From: Pararhizobium capsulatum DSM 1112
Lineage (GTDB): Bacteria; Pseudomonadota; Alphaproteobacteria; Rhizobiales; Rhizobiaceae
Direction of reading: 5' to 3'
Assembly: GCF_030814475.1 (NCBI RefSeq)
Contig: NZ_JAUSVF010000001.1
Span: 2,610,001-2,674,000 of the forward strand
Length of the DNA: 64,000 nt
Shown piece after piece: positions 10,463 through 20,316 of this stretch. Below the pieces are notes generated by a model that did not search any database, was not told where the DNA came from, and saw nothing but the letters and a program-made list of their open reading frames with translations. Positions within the stretch are counted from its first letter, which is position 1; every line of letters begins with the position of its first letter. Made by a program: the position numbers and the translations under genes.

Positions 10463-11737
10463 TCAGGCCCGCTTTTCGAGCCAGGAAGCGATGATCGATT
10501 CCAGATGCTCGATCAGCGACTCGTCTTCCAGTTCCTCGACGATCTCGTCGACGAAGGCGTTGACCAGCATGGCGCGCGCCTTGTTTTCGGGAATCCCGCG
10601 AGCCTGCAGGTAGTAGAGGTGCGTCGGGTTGATATCGATGACGGTGGCGCCATGGCCGCACTGGACGTCGTCGGCGAAGATCTCCAGCTCCGGCTTGGCC
10701 GAAAAATCGGCGTCGTCTGAGAGAAGCAGCGTGTTGCAGGCCATGCGCGCATCTGTCTTCTGCGCATCCGGAGCAACCCGGATCTGCCCTTGGAACACGC
10801 CCTTGGCGCGATCGAACAGCACGTTGCGGATGATCTCCGTGGACGTGGTATGCGGCACGTCATGACCGAGCGTGAAGGTCACGTCCGTATGGCTGTCGCC
10901 GCCGAGCAGGTTGATGCCGCGCAGCTGGAAATCAGCACCCTCGCCTGTCGTCACGCCATGGATTTCCTGGCGCACCAGCTTGCCGCCGGCATTGATGATG
11001 AAGAGCTTCAGCTTGGCATCGGTTCCGAGGTCGAAATTTACTTGGCCCAGATGGCTGTCGGACGCGCCCTGCTGCTGCAGGATGACCCAGGTGATCTCGG
11101 CGCCTTCATCGAGGATGAGATCACTGACCGTCGTCACAAGGCTCGGAGCATCGTTTGTGGAAAGATGACGCTCGATGACGAGCGCCTTCGAGTTTACACC
11201 GAAGGTGATCGGGAAACGGCTGTGGCTCTGGCCGGCGCTCTGAACGAGCTGCAGTTCCAACGGGTGAGAAAGCTCGGTGTCGGCCGGAATTTCAATCTCG
11301 AAACCGTCACGGACGAAAGCGCCATTGATGCGGCCAATCACGTCGTCGCTGCCACGCTCAACGAGATCAGCTGCGGCCACACCTTCCACAAGGCTTTCGC
11401 CATAGGTGCGAACGTGGATGCCAGCCGGCGCAGCCTTTACGCTCGCCTTGCCATTTAGAACGGACAGAACCGACGAGCCTGCGACAAGCGGATCGACGCC
11501 TTCCGAAAAAGCGGCGGGATCGACAGCCGGCACGGCACGCAGCAGGGCGCGCAGGTCGGTATAGTGCCAGGATTCGATGCGCCGCGTCGGCAGACCTTCC
11601 TTTTTCAGCGCATTCAACAGGGTATCTCGCGCCGAAAGCACGGCGCCATCACCCGGCAGTTCGCCGAGCTGGGCGGTATAGGCATCGACGAGAGCCGTCT
11701 CTGAGGCCGTCATCGTGATTGCCGTCTGGATGTTCAT
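10463..11737 (-). CDS. sufD: Fe-S cluster assembly protein SufD
   Basis: A 424-residue SufD, the partner of SufB in the SufB-SufC2-SufD scaffold. The start is the ATG at 11735-11737 (MNIQTAITMTASETALVDAY), with GGAGC upstream. A longer in-frame extension exists, but it overlaps sufC and lacks a ribosome site. Family features: the N-terminal helical region with 'RIESWHYTDLRALLR', a central beta-helix, and the C-terminal 'LEIFADDVQCGHGATV' followed by 'YLQARGIPENKARAMLVNAF', which contains the conserved His near the interface with SufB. It begins 10 bases after sufC. Confidence 0.95.
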   Translation of the reverse strand: MNIQTAITMTASETALVDAYTAQLGELPGDGAVLSARDTLLNALKKEGLPTRRIESWHYTDLRALLRAVPAVDPAAFSEGVDPLVAGSSVLSVLNGKASVKAAPAGIHVRTYGESLVEGVAAADLVERGSDDVIGRINGAFVRDGFEIEIPADTELSHPLELQLVQSAGQSHSRFPITFGVNSKALVIERHLSTNDAPSLVTTVSDLILDEGAEITWVILQQQGASDSHLGQVNFDLGTDAKLKLFIINAGGKLVRQEIHGVTTGEGADFQLRGINLLGGDSHTDVTFTLGHDVPHTTSTEIIRNVLFDRAKGVFQGQIRVAPDAQKTDARMACNTLLLSDDADFSAKPELEIFADDVQCGHGATVIDINPTHLYYLQARGIPENKARAMLVNAFVDEIVEELEDESLIEHLESIIASWLEKRA

Positions 11738-11747
11738 GGAAAGCTCC

Positions 11748-12503
11748 TCAGGCGGCCGCGCCGATGATATCTGCATATCCGTTGGCTTCGAGATCGAGCG
11801 CCAGCGACTTGTCGCCGGACTTGATGACCTGGCCCTTGTAGAGAACGTGGACGGTATCCGGCACGATGTATTCGAGCAGGCGCTGATAGTGGGTGATGAC
11901 GATGACGGCGCGATCCGGCGAGCGTAGCGCGTTGACGCCATCGGCAACGACCTTCAGCGCATCGATGTCGAGGCCCGAGTCGGTTTCATCAAGGATGCAG
12001 AGCTTTGGCTCCAAGAGCGCCATCTGCAGGATTTCGGCACGCTTCTTCTCACCGCCGGAGAAGCCGACGTTGAGCGGACGCTTCAGCATCTCCGGGTTGA
12101 TCTGCAGCTTTGCGGACGCTTCCTTGACGCGGCGGATGAAGTCCGGCGTCGTCAGCTCGTCTTCGCCGCGATACTTGCGCTGCTCGTTGAGCGCGACCTT
12201 CAGGAACTGCATCGTTGCGACGCCAGGAATTTCAACCGGATACTGGAAAGCCAGGAAGATGCCCTTTGCCGCACGTTCGGACGGGTCGAGATCGAGAATG
12301 CTCTCGCCGTTATAAAGAATATCGCCTTCGGTGACTTCGTAGTCCGAGCGGCCAGACAGGATGTAGGAGAGCGTCGACTTGCCCGAGCCGTTCGGGCCCA
12401 TGATGGCGGCAACTTCGCCGGCTTTCACGGTCAGGTTCAGGCCACGGATAATTTCAGTGCCGTCTTCGGCGATGCGGGCATGGAGGTTCTTGATTTCAAG
12501 CAT
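11748..12503 (-). CDS. sufC: Fe-S cluster assembly ATPase SufC
   Basis: A 251-residue soluble ABC-type ATPase of the SufBCD scaffold. The ATG at 12501-12503 gives MLEIKNLHARIAEDGTEIIR, the normal SufC start. It contains Walker A 'GPNGSGKST', the Q-loop region 'AFQYPVEIPGV', the signature 'FSGGEKKRAEILQMA' and Walker B 'LCILDETDSGLD' followed by 'VITHYQRLL' (H-loop). ATP-driven SufC dimerisation reshapes SufB-SufD for cluster assembly. It lies between sufB and sufD on the minus strand. Confidence 0.97.
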   Translation of the reverse strand: MLEIKNLHARIAEDGTEIIRGLNLTVKAGEVAAIMGPNGSGKSTLSYILSGRSDYEVTEGDILYNGESILDLDPSERAAKGIFLAFQYPVEIPGVATMQFLKVALNEQRKYRGEDELTTPDFIRRVKEASAKLQINPEMLKRPLNVGFSGGEKKRAEILQMALLEPKLCILDETDSGLDIDALKVVADGVNALRSPDRAVIVITHYQRLLEYIVPDTVHVLYKGQVIKSGDKSLALDLEANGYADIIGAAA

Positions 12504-12575
12504 TCTATTGTCCTCTTGGGAACACAAGCAATGCACGCGGCTTTGCGCGCGCTGGTTCAATTCGGGTAGCCGAGC

Positions 12576-14045
12576 CTAGCCCACGGAGCCTTCGAGCGAG
12601 ATGCCGATCAGCTTCTGCGCTTCGACGGCAAATTCCATCGGTAGCTCCTGGATGACTTCCTTGACGAAACCGTTGACGATCAACGCGATCGCTGCTTCGG
12701 TCGGGATGCCACGCTGCAGGCAGTAAAACAGCTGGTCTTCGGAAATCTTCGACGTCGTGGCTTCATGCTCGAACTGTGCCGTCGAGTTCTTTGCCTCAAT
12801 GTAAGGCACGGTATGCGCACCGCACTTGTCGCCGATCAGAAGCGAGTCGCACTGCGTGAAGTTGCGGGCGTTCGATGCCTTGCGGTGGGTCGAGACCTGG
12901 CCGCGATAGGTGTTCTGGCTGAAACCGGCAGCAATGCCCTTGGAGACGATACGGCTCGACGTGTTCTTGCCGAGGTGGATCATCTTCGTGCCGCTGTCGA
13001 TCTGCTGATAGCCGTTAGAAACGGCGATCGAGTAGAACTCGCCGCGGCTGTCGTCACCGCGCAGGATGCAACTCGGATATTTCCAGGTGATCGCCGAGCC
13101 GGTTTCGACCTGCGTCCACGAGATCTTCGAGCGGTTGCCACGGCAATCGCCACGCTTGGTGACGAAGTTGTAGATGCCGCCCCTGCCCTGCTTGTCGCCC
13201 GGATACCAGTTCTGGACGGTGGAATACTTGATCTCGGCATCGTCAAGCGCAACGAGTTCGACCACGGCGGCATGCAGCTGGTTTTCATCGCGCTGCGGTG
13301 CAGTGCAGCCTTCGAGGTAGGAGACGTAGGCGCCTTCTTCCGCGATGATCAGAGTGCGCTCGAACTGGCCGGTGTCCTTCTCGTTGATGCGAAAGTAGGT
13401 CGACAGTTCCATCGGGCAACGAACGCCCTTCGGCACGAACACGAAAGAGCCATCGGTGAAGACGGCCGAGTTGAGCGTTGCGTAATAGTTGTCCGTCGTC
13501 GGAACGACCGAGCCGAGGTACTTCTTGATGAGATCGGGATATTCGCGGATGGCTTCCGAGATCGACATGAAGATTACGCCGGCCTTCTTCAGCTCTTCCT
13601 TGAACGTCGTGACAACCGATACGGAGTCGAAGACAGCGTCGACGGCGATCTTCGAGGTCTTCACGCCGGCCAGCATTTCCTGCTCGCGCAACGGAATGCC
13701 AAGCTTTTCATAAACCTTCAGTAGTTCAGGATCGATTTCGTCGAGCGACTTCGGGCCGGTCTGGCCCTTTGGCGCGGCGTAGTAATAGATGTCGTTGAAA
13801 TCGATCTTCGGATAATCGACGCGAGCCCATTTCGGTTCTTCCAGCGTCAACCAGCGACGATAGGCATCGAGACGCCATTCGAGCATCCATTCCGGCTCCT
13901 GCTTCTTCTCGGAGATGAAGCGGATGATATCCTCGGACAGACCCTTGGGAGCCTTGTCCATTTCAATCTTGGTCTCAAAACCATATTTGTACTGGTCCAC
14001 ATCGATCAGGGCGACCTGATCGATTGTTTCCTGCACAGCTGCCAT
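12576..14045 (-). CDS. sufB: Fe-S cluster scaffold SufB
   Basis: A 489-residue SufB, the main scaffold subunit on which the nascent cluster is built. The ATG at 14043-14045 gives [20 protein letters not shown]. Recognisable segments: '[15 protein letters not shown]', '[16 protein letters not shown]', '[22 protein letters not shown]', '[11 protein letters not shown]', '[21 protein letters not shown]', and the C-terminal core '[21 protein letters not shown]' with the conserved Cys used in cluster assembly. It lies about 140 bases downstream of the sufS2 stop and precedes sufC. Confidence 0.97.
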   Translation of the reverse strand: MAAVQETIDQVALIDVDQYKYGFETKIEMDKAPKGLSEDIIRFISEKKQEPEWMLEWRLDAYRRWLTLEEPKWARVDYPKIDFNDIYYYAAPKGQTGPKSLDEIDPELLKVYEKLGIPLREQEMLAGVKTSKIAVDAVFDSVSVVTTFKEELKKAGVIFMSISEAIREYPDLIKKYLGSVVPTTDNYYATLNSAVFTDGSFVFVPKGVRCPMELSTYFRINEKDTGQFERTLIIAEEGAYVSYLEGCTAPQRDENQLHAAVVELVALDDAEIKYSTVQNWYPGDKQGRGGIYNFVTKRGDCRGNRSKISWTQVETGSAITWKYPSCILRGDDSRGEFYSIAVSNGYQQIDSGTKMIHLGKNTSSRIVSKGIAAGFSQNTYRGQVSTHRKASNARNFTQCDSLLIGDKCGAHTVPYIEAKNSTAQFEHEATTSKISEDQLFYCLQRGIPTEAAIALIVNGFVKEVIQELPMEFAVEAQKLIGISLEGSVG

Positions 14046-14185
14046 GTCGTTCTCCAATCTTGCCGGATCCAAGGTCCGGCAGCTTGTCAATCCGATACGT
14101 TTTCGGCGTATCGCTTATGTAATGGCTAAAGGGCGATTTTCACCCCGTTTGCCAAGCGGAAAATTCCCTTTCCGCAACTTTCTCG

Positions 14186-15352
14186 TCATGCCGCAGCGCC
14201 CGAAAGCCGCCGCCGCCCCGAAATCTTCGAAAAGACCTCTACACATCTGTCGATATCCGTATCGGTCGTCGACGGACCGATGGAAAGACGCAGTGCGCCC
14301 TGCCCGGCATCATGCCCCATCGCCGTCAGCACATAGCTCTGCCCGACCTTGCCCGACGAGCAGGCGGAACCGGCCGAAAGGGCAATGCCTTCCAGGTCGA
14401 AAGCAATCTGCCCCGTCTCGGCCTTCAAGCCGGGAATCGTGAAGAAAGACGTGTTGCCGATACGTGCGCCGTCGCGACCATGGATCAACACATCAGGTGC
14501 CGCGGCCATCATCGCACTTTCCAACCGGTCGCGCTTAGCTGCAATCAATGTCATGCAGGCTTCGATATCCTTCGTCGCGATATCAGCCGCCGCGCCAAAG
14601 CCGGCGATGGCGACGGGATTTTCGGTTCCGGAGCGATGCCCCTTTTCCTGGCCGCCACCACGGATCAAGGCTGACGGCATGAGGATCTCGCCACGCGCGA
14701 CAAGCGCACCGGCCCCCTTTGGTCCGCCGATTTTATGGGACGAAACCACCATGAAATCCGCGCCGATCTCCTCGATCGACAAGGAAACGCGACCTGCCGC
14801 CTGCACCGCATCGACGACAAGGATGCCACCAGCTTCCTTGACAAGCGCTGCCACGGTTTCCATCGGCTGCAGGATACCTGTCTCATTGTTGGCGAGCATG
14901 ACCGCGACCATCGGAAGACCGCTCGCCCGATCATGGCCGGCGAGCACTGCCTTCAGCGCATCGAGATCGATCATGCCGGCTGGCGTGACTGGAACTTCTT
15001 CAACGTCCTGGCTGGCAAAACGCCCGCCCTCGCGAAAAGCCGGATGCTCGATCGCGGACACATAAAGCCGGCCGATCCTCAGCGGCGTCTTGCCCATGCG
15101 GAAATCAGGAGTGAGGACCAGATTGGCCGCTTCCGTCGCACCGCTGGTGAAGATCACGCTTGCAGCAGAAGCACCGCACAACGTAGCAACGGAGCGACGC
15201 GCGTTCTCGATCATCATCCGCATCCGCCGACCTTCGGCATGAACGGACGAAGCATTGCCGACCAGATCAAGCACGGACAAGCAGGCATCGCGCGCTTCGG
15301 TCAGAAGCGGCGCCGTCGCATTCCAGTCCATATAGATGCGCGCTTGCGTCAT
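14186..15352 (-). CDS. Cysteine desulfurase, NifS/IscS-like (SufS2), first gene of suf operon
   Basis: A 388-residue class-I (IscS/NifS-like) cysteine desulfurase. The ATG at 15350-15352 gives MTQARIYMDWNATAPLLTEA. An in-frame TTG four codons upstream is less likely. PLP lysine in 'FMVVSSHKIGGPKGAGALVA', His and nucleotide-loop region 'TSGATEAANLVLTP', mobile-loop catalytic Cys in 'ALSAGSACSSGKVG'. As the promoter-proximal gene it corresponds to sufS2 of Agrobacterium. Candidate Irr and RirA operators lie about 118-166 bases upstream, so the whole suf operon is likely iron-regulated. Confidence 0.93.
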   Translation of the reverse strand: MTQARIYMDWNATAPLLTEARDACLSVLDLVGNASSVHAEGRRMRMMIENARRSVATLCGASAASVIFTSGATEAANLVLTPDFRMGKTPLRIGRLYVSAIEHPAFREGGRFASQDVEEVPVTPAGMIDLDALKAVLAGHDRASGLPMVAVMLANNETGILQPMETVAALVKEAGGILVVDAVQAAGRVSLSIEEIGADFMVVSSHKIGGPKGAGALVARGEILMPSALIRGGGQEKGHRSGTENPVAIAGFGAAADIATKDIEACMTLIAAKRDRLESAMMAAAPDVLIHGRDGARIGNTSFFTIPGLKAETGQIAFDLEGIALSAGSACSSGKVGQSYVLTAMGHDAGQGALRLSIGPSTTDTDIDRCVEVFSKISGRRRLSGAAA

Positions 15353-15469
15353 GATCCTTGCCAAACAGCGGCCTCAACCCATCTAAAGGCAAACGGCCGG
15401 TGCATTTTTCTTGAAATTTTCGCTTCGCTTGCCGTAAGAGACGACATCACCACGGAAGCCCGTGATCAG

Positions 15470-15486
15470 TTTTGAATGGTTCTAAA
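15470..15486. promoter_or_regulatory. Candidate Irr-type ICE box in the suf/hydrolase divergent region
   Basis: TTTTGAATGGTTCTAAA matches the rhizobial iron-control element pattern TTTAGAA-N3-TTCTAAA at 13 of 14 positions (one A-to-T change in the left half). It lies 118 bases upstream of the sufS2 start. Irr control of the suf operon is established in related bacteria, which supports the reading. A further TTTAGAA half-site lies at 15493-15499. Confidence 0.65.
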
Positions 15487-15503
15487 CTGTGTTTTAGAAA
15501 AGC

Positions 15504-15518
15504 TGAGTGATTTCGTCA
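15504..15518. promoter_or_regulatory. Possible RirA iron-responsive operator (TGA-N9-TCA)
   Basis: TGA at 15504-15506 and TCA at 15516-15518 are separated by exactly nine bases, the loose RirA operator pattern. It lies next to the ICE-like box, 57 bases before the hydrolase start. The motif has only six fixed bases and could arise by chance. Confidence 0.35.
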
Positions 15519-15574
15519 AGACAGTTCAGTGTCTGAATCGGTTTTTTAGGACCATACGCATACCCGGAGAAACA

Positions 15575-16252
15575 ATGCCCGAAGTCATTTTCAACGGCCC
15601 CGCCGGTCGCCTTGAAGGCCGCTACCAGCCTTCCAAGCAGAAGAACGCACCGATCGCCATCGTCCTTCATCCGCACCCCCAGTTCGGCGGCACGATGAAC
15701 AACCAGATCGTCTACCAGCTGTTCTACATGTTCCAGAAGCGCGGCTTCACGACGCTCCGCTTCAACTTCCGCTCCATCGGCCGCAGCCAGGGCGAGTTCG
15801 ACCACGGCGCCGGTGAATTGTCCGATGCCGCCTCGGCTCTCGACTGGGTGCAAAGCATGCATCCGGATTCGAAGAGCTGCTGGGTCGCCGGTTATTCCTT
15901 CGGCGCCTGGATCGGCATGCAGCTTCTGATGCGCCGCCCGGAGATCGAAGGTTTCATGTCGATCGCGCCGCAGCCGAACACCTACGACTTCTCCTTCCTC
16001 GCCCCCTGCCCGTCCTCGGGCCTGATCATCAACGGAGATCTGGACAAGGTCGCGCCGGAGAAGGACGTCAATACGCTCGTTGAGAAGCTGAAGGCACAGA
16101 AGGGCATCCTGATCACCCACAAGACTTTGCCCGGCGCCAACCACTTCTTCAACGGCCAGGTCGATACGCTGATGGGCGAATGTGAAGATTATCTGGATCG
16201 CCGCCTCAACGGTGAACTGACGCCGGAACCGGCTGCCAAGCGCATCCGCTGA
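15575..16252 (+). CDS. Alpha/beta hydrolase (dienelactone/YjfP-like, conserved in Rhizobiales)
   Basis: A 225-residue cytoplasmic alpha/beta hydrolase. The ATG at 15575 has GGAGA seven bases upstream. A longer upstream frame runs through the operator region and is rejected. The oxyanion region is 'VLHPHPQFGGTMNNQ' near residues 29-43 and the nucleophile Ser is in 'VAGYSFGAWIG' (GYSFG). The acid and His are probably in 'LIINGDLDKVAPEKD' and 'PGANHFFNG'. The substrate is unknown. It is transcribed divergently from the suf operon across the iron-operator region, so it may be iron-responsive, but that is inference. Confidence 0.85.
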   Translation: MPEVIFNGPAGRLEGRYQPSKQKNAPIAIVLHPHPQFGGTMNNQIVYQLFYMFQKRGFTTLRFNFRSIGRSQGEFDHGAGELSDAASALDWVQSMHPDSKSCWVAGYSFGAWIGMQLLMRRPEIEGFMSIAPQPNTYDFSFLAPCPSSGLIINGDLDKVAPEKDVNTLVEKLKAQKGILITHKTLPGANHFFNGQVDTLMGECEDYLDRRLNGELTPEPAAKRIR

Positions 16253-16259
16253 TCCTTAA

Positions 16260-16376
16260 ATCATGTCGCGCAAAAGTGTGCAGCGGTTTTGCATAACGAC
16301 ATGCGCAAAAACAAAGAGCTAAGGCGGGGGAAGCGAATGTGAAGGATCGCGACACACCTTAGCGCCAAGCATCAAT
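16260..16376. repeat. RIME-like intergenic element (two palindromes)
   Basis: A sequence of about 115 bases with two imperfect palindromes: ATGTCG (16264-16269) paired with CGACAT downstream, and CTAAGGC paired with CCTTAG. I recall closely similar sequence (CGCGCAAAAGTGTGCAGCGG) as a dispersed intergenic repeat in Rhizobium/Agrobacterium genomes, similar in size and layout to RIME elements. A copy count in the genome would confirm it. Confidence 0.6.
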
Positions 16377-16379
16377 CGG

Positions 16380-16407
16380 CCCGGCATCCCGCGATGCCGG
16401 GCGTTTC
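16380..16407 (+). terminator. Intrinsic terminator after the hydrolase
   Basis: CCCGGCAT (16380-16387), a six-base loop, and ATGCCGGG (16394-16401), followed by CGTTTCT. It lies between two convergent genes and mainly serves the plus-strand hydrolase. Confidence 0.7.
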
Positions 16408-16421
16408 TGTATCAATCGAAC

Positions 16422-17618
16422 CTATGCCCGCGCTTGGCGCGCGGCATAGGCCGTCAGTTCGGATTCGTTTCGTTCGGCTCGAACAACACGGTTGCGGCCA
16501 TTCTTCTTCGCTTCATAAAGCGCCTTGTCGGCAGCCTGAAGAATCACGTCGATTGGTTCACGTGCATTCTTCATCGCGCAGACGCCGAAACTTGCGGTGA
16601 GACGGACATGCTCCGGCAAACCGGGTAGCTTGTCAGACGAAAAATTGCCGCGAACGGCCTGGGCAAACAGATAGCCCGTCGCATCGCCGGTGGAAGGCAG
16701 GAAGACGGCGAACTCCTCTCCCCCAAGCCGCGCACAGACGCCATCAGCCGGCGCATGTTCCATCAGCGTCTGCGCCAGTTTGACGATCACCTGGTCCGCG
16801 GAGAAATGCCCGTAGGTATCGTTGACCGCCTTGAAGTGATCGAGATCCACGAGAATGACACAATGCGGAAACGCCGCAATTGGCCGTGCGATGACCCGGT
16901 TCACCCGTTCGAAGAATCCTCGGCGGTTCAGAAGACCCGACAGGGGGTCAATCTCGGAGCGCGACTTCGCCTCATCCATGATGTCGACGACGATGACGGC
17001 CAGCAAGGTGAGGCCGGTCGAAACCACGAGGATCGCACCCAGGCTCTGCGATACCAGCGCATAGGTACTGGTGAGATAGGCCTGCGCATTGGGACCTGCG
17101 GTTATCACGGCGAAATAGGATTTGCTGAGGAAATGCAGGCCGGTCAGCAACAAAAGGGCCATGAGCGTACGATCGCCATAGCCTCGGCGACCTGAACGAT
17201 AGACGGCGAGCGCTGAAACCATCTCCACGACGAAAAACGGCAGCTGGTAACCGAGCGAATGTATCCAGCTGTTGCGCGGCAGATCGTAGATGAGCAGGTT
17301 TACACCCAGCGAGATGCCAAAGAGCAGCAAGGCTCCGCCGATATTGACGGGAAAGACGTAAAGGGAACCGATGCCAACCCGGATGAGATAGACGCCAAGA
17401 AGCAGCGATGCAAAGGCACCGAGCGACCACAACCTGTCGAAATCATCGAATCGTATCAGAAGCTCAAAAACCGCAGCCAGCGATGCGGTAGCGAATGCGG
17501 CGGCAAACCAACGGCCTGCGGCCGGAAAGCGGCTTCGTCCTGCAATAACAAGGAAAAACACGCAGAACAGCTGCGCGATCAGGAAGTTAACAACGAGAAG
17601 AAATAGCGCGCCGTTCAT
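16422..17618 (-). CDS. Membrane-bound diguanylate cyclase (GGDEF domain)
   Basis: A 398-residue protein (ATG at 17616-17618, MNGALFLLVVNFLIAQLFCV). The N-terminal 200 residues hold about six hydrophobic segments, suggesting an integral membrane sensor region. The C-terminal GGDEF domain has 'CVILVDLDHFKAVNDTYGH' and the signature 'CARLGGEEFAVFLPS' (GGEEF, competent for c-di-GMP synthesis). The product-inhibition RxxD site before the signature reads APAD, so feedback inhibition at the I-site is probably absent. The ribosome site is weak, and a GTG seven codons upstream is an alternative start. The ligand is unknown. Its stop faces the terminator of the convergent hydrolase. Confidence 0.9.
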   Translation of the reverse strand: MNGALFLLVVNFLIAQLFCVFFLVIAGRSRFPAAGRWFAAAFATASLAAVFELLIRFDDFDRLWSLGAFASLLLGVYLIRVGIGSLYVFPVNIGGALLLFGISLGVNLLIYDLPRNSWIHSLGYQLPFFVVEMVSALAVYRSGRRGYGDRTLMALLLLTGLHFLSKSYFAVITAGPNAQAYLTSTYALVSQSLGAILVVSTGLTLLAVIVVDIMDEAKSRSEIDPLSGLLNRRGFFERVNRVIARPIAAFPHCVILVDLDHFKAVNDTYGHFSADQVIVKLAQTLMEHAPADGVCARLGGEEFAVFLPSTGDATGYLFAQAVRGNFSSDKLPGLPEHVRLTASFGVCAMKNAREPIDVILQAADKALYEAKKNGRNRVVRAERNESELTAYAARQARA

Positions 17619-17725
17619 CAAGTCCGTCCGTATCGGGTGCACCCCGTGCCCTTGCCGCCGTGCGCGCAGTCTGCAGTCACGGGCAGGATTAAGCGGCAGA
17701 CTAACACGCGCCGGCAAAGGAACCG

Positions 17726-18868
17726 TTAATCAACTTTCGGGATTGCCCTTTCGCTGGGCTTGGCCAGCACACCACCGCTCACGGCATGGGATACACCAGT
17801 CGTGCCCGGAAAAGTCAGCGGAAGCTCAAGCTGCGAACGGACCGCAAGATAAGCCCAAGCCTCGGCTTCCATAGCATCTCCATCAAAACCGAGTGCTTCG
17901 GCCTTGATGACACTTGCGCCGTTCAGCCGGGCAAGCTCCTCAAGATGGGTCATGATGATCTGGTTGTGTCGACCACCGCCGCAGACGACGTAGCGTTTCG
18001 GCGATTCGGGAAGGTGTGACGCCGATTTCAGGATGGCGGCCGCCGTCACATAGGCAAGCGTGCGCGCGCCGTCTTCAAGCCCGGCTTCGATTTTGGACGG
18101 CGGACGAAAGTCGTTACGATCAAGCGAACGCCGCCGATTTGATACAAAGAACGGATGTTCGAGATAACGGGCGGCGAGATCGGACAAGACTTTGCCGCGG
18201 TCTGCGATCGCGCCTCCTTCATCGAAGGCCTGGCCTGTGCGCAATTCCACCCACTGGTCGATCAGCGTGTTGCCCGGCCCGCTGTCATAGGCGACGATTT
18301 CGCCCTTGGTGCCAATAAACGTCAAGTTGGAAATACCGCCGATGTTGACGAAGACCGTTGCGGAACGGTCGTCCAAACTTCTCGCCAACGCCGAGTGATA
18401 AACCGGAATGAGCGGCGCGCCCTGCCCCCCGTGTCGCATGTCGTTGGCGCGCATGTCATAAACGACCGGGATGCCGGTAAGATCTGCCAGCAACTGCCCG
18501 TCGCCCAGCTGCACCGTCAAGGCCTCGTCGGGCCGGTGCAAAACCGTCTGGCCATGAAAGCCGATGACATTGATATCGCCGTGCTTCAGACCATTGTGGA
18601 AGAGAAAATCGCTGACGGCAACGGCATGCCGGATCGTGAGGTTGCGCTCGAGCGCTCCGAGGTCCGCCGGCCTGGCCTTTCGATCGGTGACTTTCTTTGC
18701 GTCAACAAGACCCTGCTTCAAACGGTCGCGAAAACCTGCCTCATAGGGCACGCTCATGGATGGGGCGCGTTCGATCTGCCTGTCGCCGTCGGTGCGCAGG
18801 AGGGCAATATCGATACCGTCCATGCTGGTACCACTCATCAGCCCGATCGAAGTCCACACAGCCTTCAT
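17726..18868 (-). CDS. anmK: Anhydro-N-acetylmuramic acid kinase
   Basis: A 380-residue AnmK, which converts cell-wall-derived 1,6-anhydro-MurNAc plus ATP to MurNAc-6-phosphate in peptidoglycan recycling. The ATG at 18866-18868 gives [20 protein letters not shown]. The '[16 protein letters not shown]' nucleotide-binding motif is diagnostic. Further conserved pieces are '[12 protein letters not shown]', 'VYDMRANDM', '[10 protein letters not shown]', '[15 protein letters not shown]' and '[10 protein letters not shown]'. It is divergent from tyrS, with 152 bases between the starts. Confidence 0.96.
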   Translation of the reverse strand: MKAVWTSIGLMSGTSMDGIDIALLRTDGDRQIERAPSMSVPYEAGFRDRLKQGLVDAKKVTDRKARPADLGALERNLTIRHAVAVSDFLFHNGLKHGDINVIGFHGQTVLHRPDEALTVQLGDGQLLADLTGIPVVYDMRANDMRHGGQGAPLIPVYHSALARSLDDRSATVFVNIGGISNLTFIGTKGEIVAYDSGPGNTLIDQWVELRTGQAFDEGGAIADRGKVLSDLAARYLEHPFFVSNRRRSLDRNDFRPPSKIEAGLEDGARTLAYVTAAAILKSASHLPESPKRYVVCGGGRHNQIIMTHLEELARLNGASVIKAEALGFDGDAMEAEAWAYLAVRSQLELPLTFPGTTGVSHAVSGGVLAKPSERAIPKVD

Positions 18869-19020
18869 CCCGTCGTCCCTTTGCTTACCGATCCGCTCAC
18901 TCAAAGTTTGCAGGCGCAAACAGGTGCATCTTGCCGAAAAGAGTGGTAAACGCCCCGCCGTTGTCCAACAAGAGCGCTTGTCCGCTCATCCTTCAACAGC
19001 CTACCGAGAGAGACGATCTC

Positions 19021-20274
19021 ATGTCCGAGTACAAGTCCGATTTCCTGCGCACGCTGAAAGAGCGTGGTTTCATCTACCAGACGTCCGACGACGCCGGTCT
19101 TGACGCCCTCTTTGCCAAGGAAACAGTGACGGCCTATATCGGCTTCGATCCGACCGCTCCGAGCCTTCACGCTGGCGGTCTGATCCAGATCATGATGCTG
19201 CATTGGTTGCAGGCAACCGGCCACCGACCGATCTCACTGATGGGTGGTGGCACCGGCATGGTTGGCGATCCGTCCTTCAAGGAAGAATCCCGGCAACTCA
19301 TGACGCCGGACACGATCCAGTCGAATATCGACAGCATCAAGACGGTCTTCTCGAACTACCTCACCTATGGGGATGGTCCGAAGGATGCGTTGATGATCAA
19401 CAACGCCGACTGGTTGCTTGGCATCAATTACCTGGAATTCCTGCGTGATGTCGGCCGCCACTTTTCGGTCAACCGCATGCTCGCCTTCGACAGCGTCAAG
19501 ACCCGCCTTGATCGCGAACAGTCGCTGTCCTTCCTGGAATTCAACTACATGATCCTCCAGGCCTATGACTTCGTCGAACTCAACAAGCGGACGGGCTGCC
19601 GGCTGCAGATGGGCGGTTCCGACCAGTGGGGTAACATCATCAATGGCATCGACCTCGGCCACCGCATGGGAACGCCGCAGCTCTATGCTCTGACCTCGCC
19701 GCTGTTGACCACGTCTTCCGGTGCAAAGATGGGCAAGTCGGTGAACGGCGCCGTCTGGCTCAACCCGAGCATGTTGTCGGCCTATGACTTCTGGCAGTAC
19801 TGGCGCAATACCGAAGACGCCGACGTGTCGCGCTTCCTCAAGCTCTATACGACACTGCCGATGGACGAAATCGCACGCCTTTCCGCGCTTGGCGGATCGG
19901 AGATCAACGAGGTCAAGAAAGTCCTCGCAACCGAGATCACCGCGATGCTCCATGGTCGTGTCGCCGCCGAGCAGGCTGCCGAGACTGCACGCAAGACCTT
20001 CGAAGAAGGTGCTATTGCCGAAAACCTCCCCACCGTCGATGTGACGGCTGCCGAACTGGATAGCGGCATAGGCCTTCTGTCGCTCATCGTTCGCGCCGGT
20101 TTTGCCGCCTCGAACGGCGAGGCGCGCCGCCATATTCAGGGCGGGGCTGTGAAGATCAACGATAACGCGATCTCTGATGAGCGTTTTGTCATCGGTTCCA
20201 ACGACGTCACAGCAGAAGGTGTCGTCAAGCTGTCTGTCGGCCGCAAGAAGCATGCGCTGGTGCGCCCGGCCTAA
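19021..20274 (+). CDS. tyrS: Tyrosyl-tRNA synthetase
   Basis: A 417-residue class-I aminoacyl-tRNA synthetase. The ATG at 19021 ([20 protein letters not shown]) follows a GAGAGAGACG purine-rich site. The HIGH-equivalent motif is '[16 protein letters not shown]', the tyrosine-binding region '[27 protein letters not shown]', and the KMSKS-equivalent loop '[15 protein letters not shown]'. A C-terminal S4 RNA-binding domain ('[25 protein letters not shown]') completes the bacterial architecture. A strong intrinsic terminator follows. Confidence 0.98.
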   Translation: MSEYKSDFLRTLKERGFIYQTSDDAGLDALFAKETVTAYIGFDPTAPSLHAGGLIQIMMLHWLQATGHRPISLMGGGTGMVGDPSFKEESRQLMTPDTIQSNIDSIKTVFSNYLTYGDGPKDALMINNADWLLGINYLEFLRDVGRHFSVNRMLAFDSVKTRLDREQSLSFLEFNYMILQAYDFVELNKRTGCRLQMGGSDQWGNIINGIDLGHRMGTPQLYALTSPLLTTSSGAKMGKSVNGAVWLNPSMLSAYDFWQYWRNTEDADVSRFLKLYTTLPMDEIARLSALGGSEINEVKKVLATEITAMLHGRVAAEQAAETARKTFEEGAIAENLPTVDVTAAELDSGIGLLSLIVRAGFAASNGEARRHIQGGAVKINDNAISDERFVIGSNDVTAEGVVKLSVGRKKHALVRPA

Positions 20275-20291
20275 GCCACAACGCTCCTGAG

Positions 20292-20316
20292 GCCGGCGCC
20301 TGGCGCCGGCTTTTCT
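20292..20316 (+). terminator. Intrinsic terminator of tyrS
   Basis: GCCGGCGCC (20292-20300) and GGCGCCGGC (20302-20310) form a perfect GC-rich stem directly followed by TTTTCT. Classic rho-independent terminator. Confidence 0.9.

Noticed and set aside
9490..10494. 334-codon plus-strand ORF antisense to sufS1
   Set aside because: It runs opposite to a clear SufS coding frame with strong family motifs, and its own translation has no recognisable domain. It is a G+C-driven shadow.
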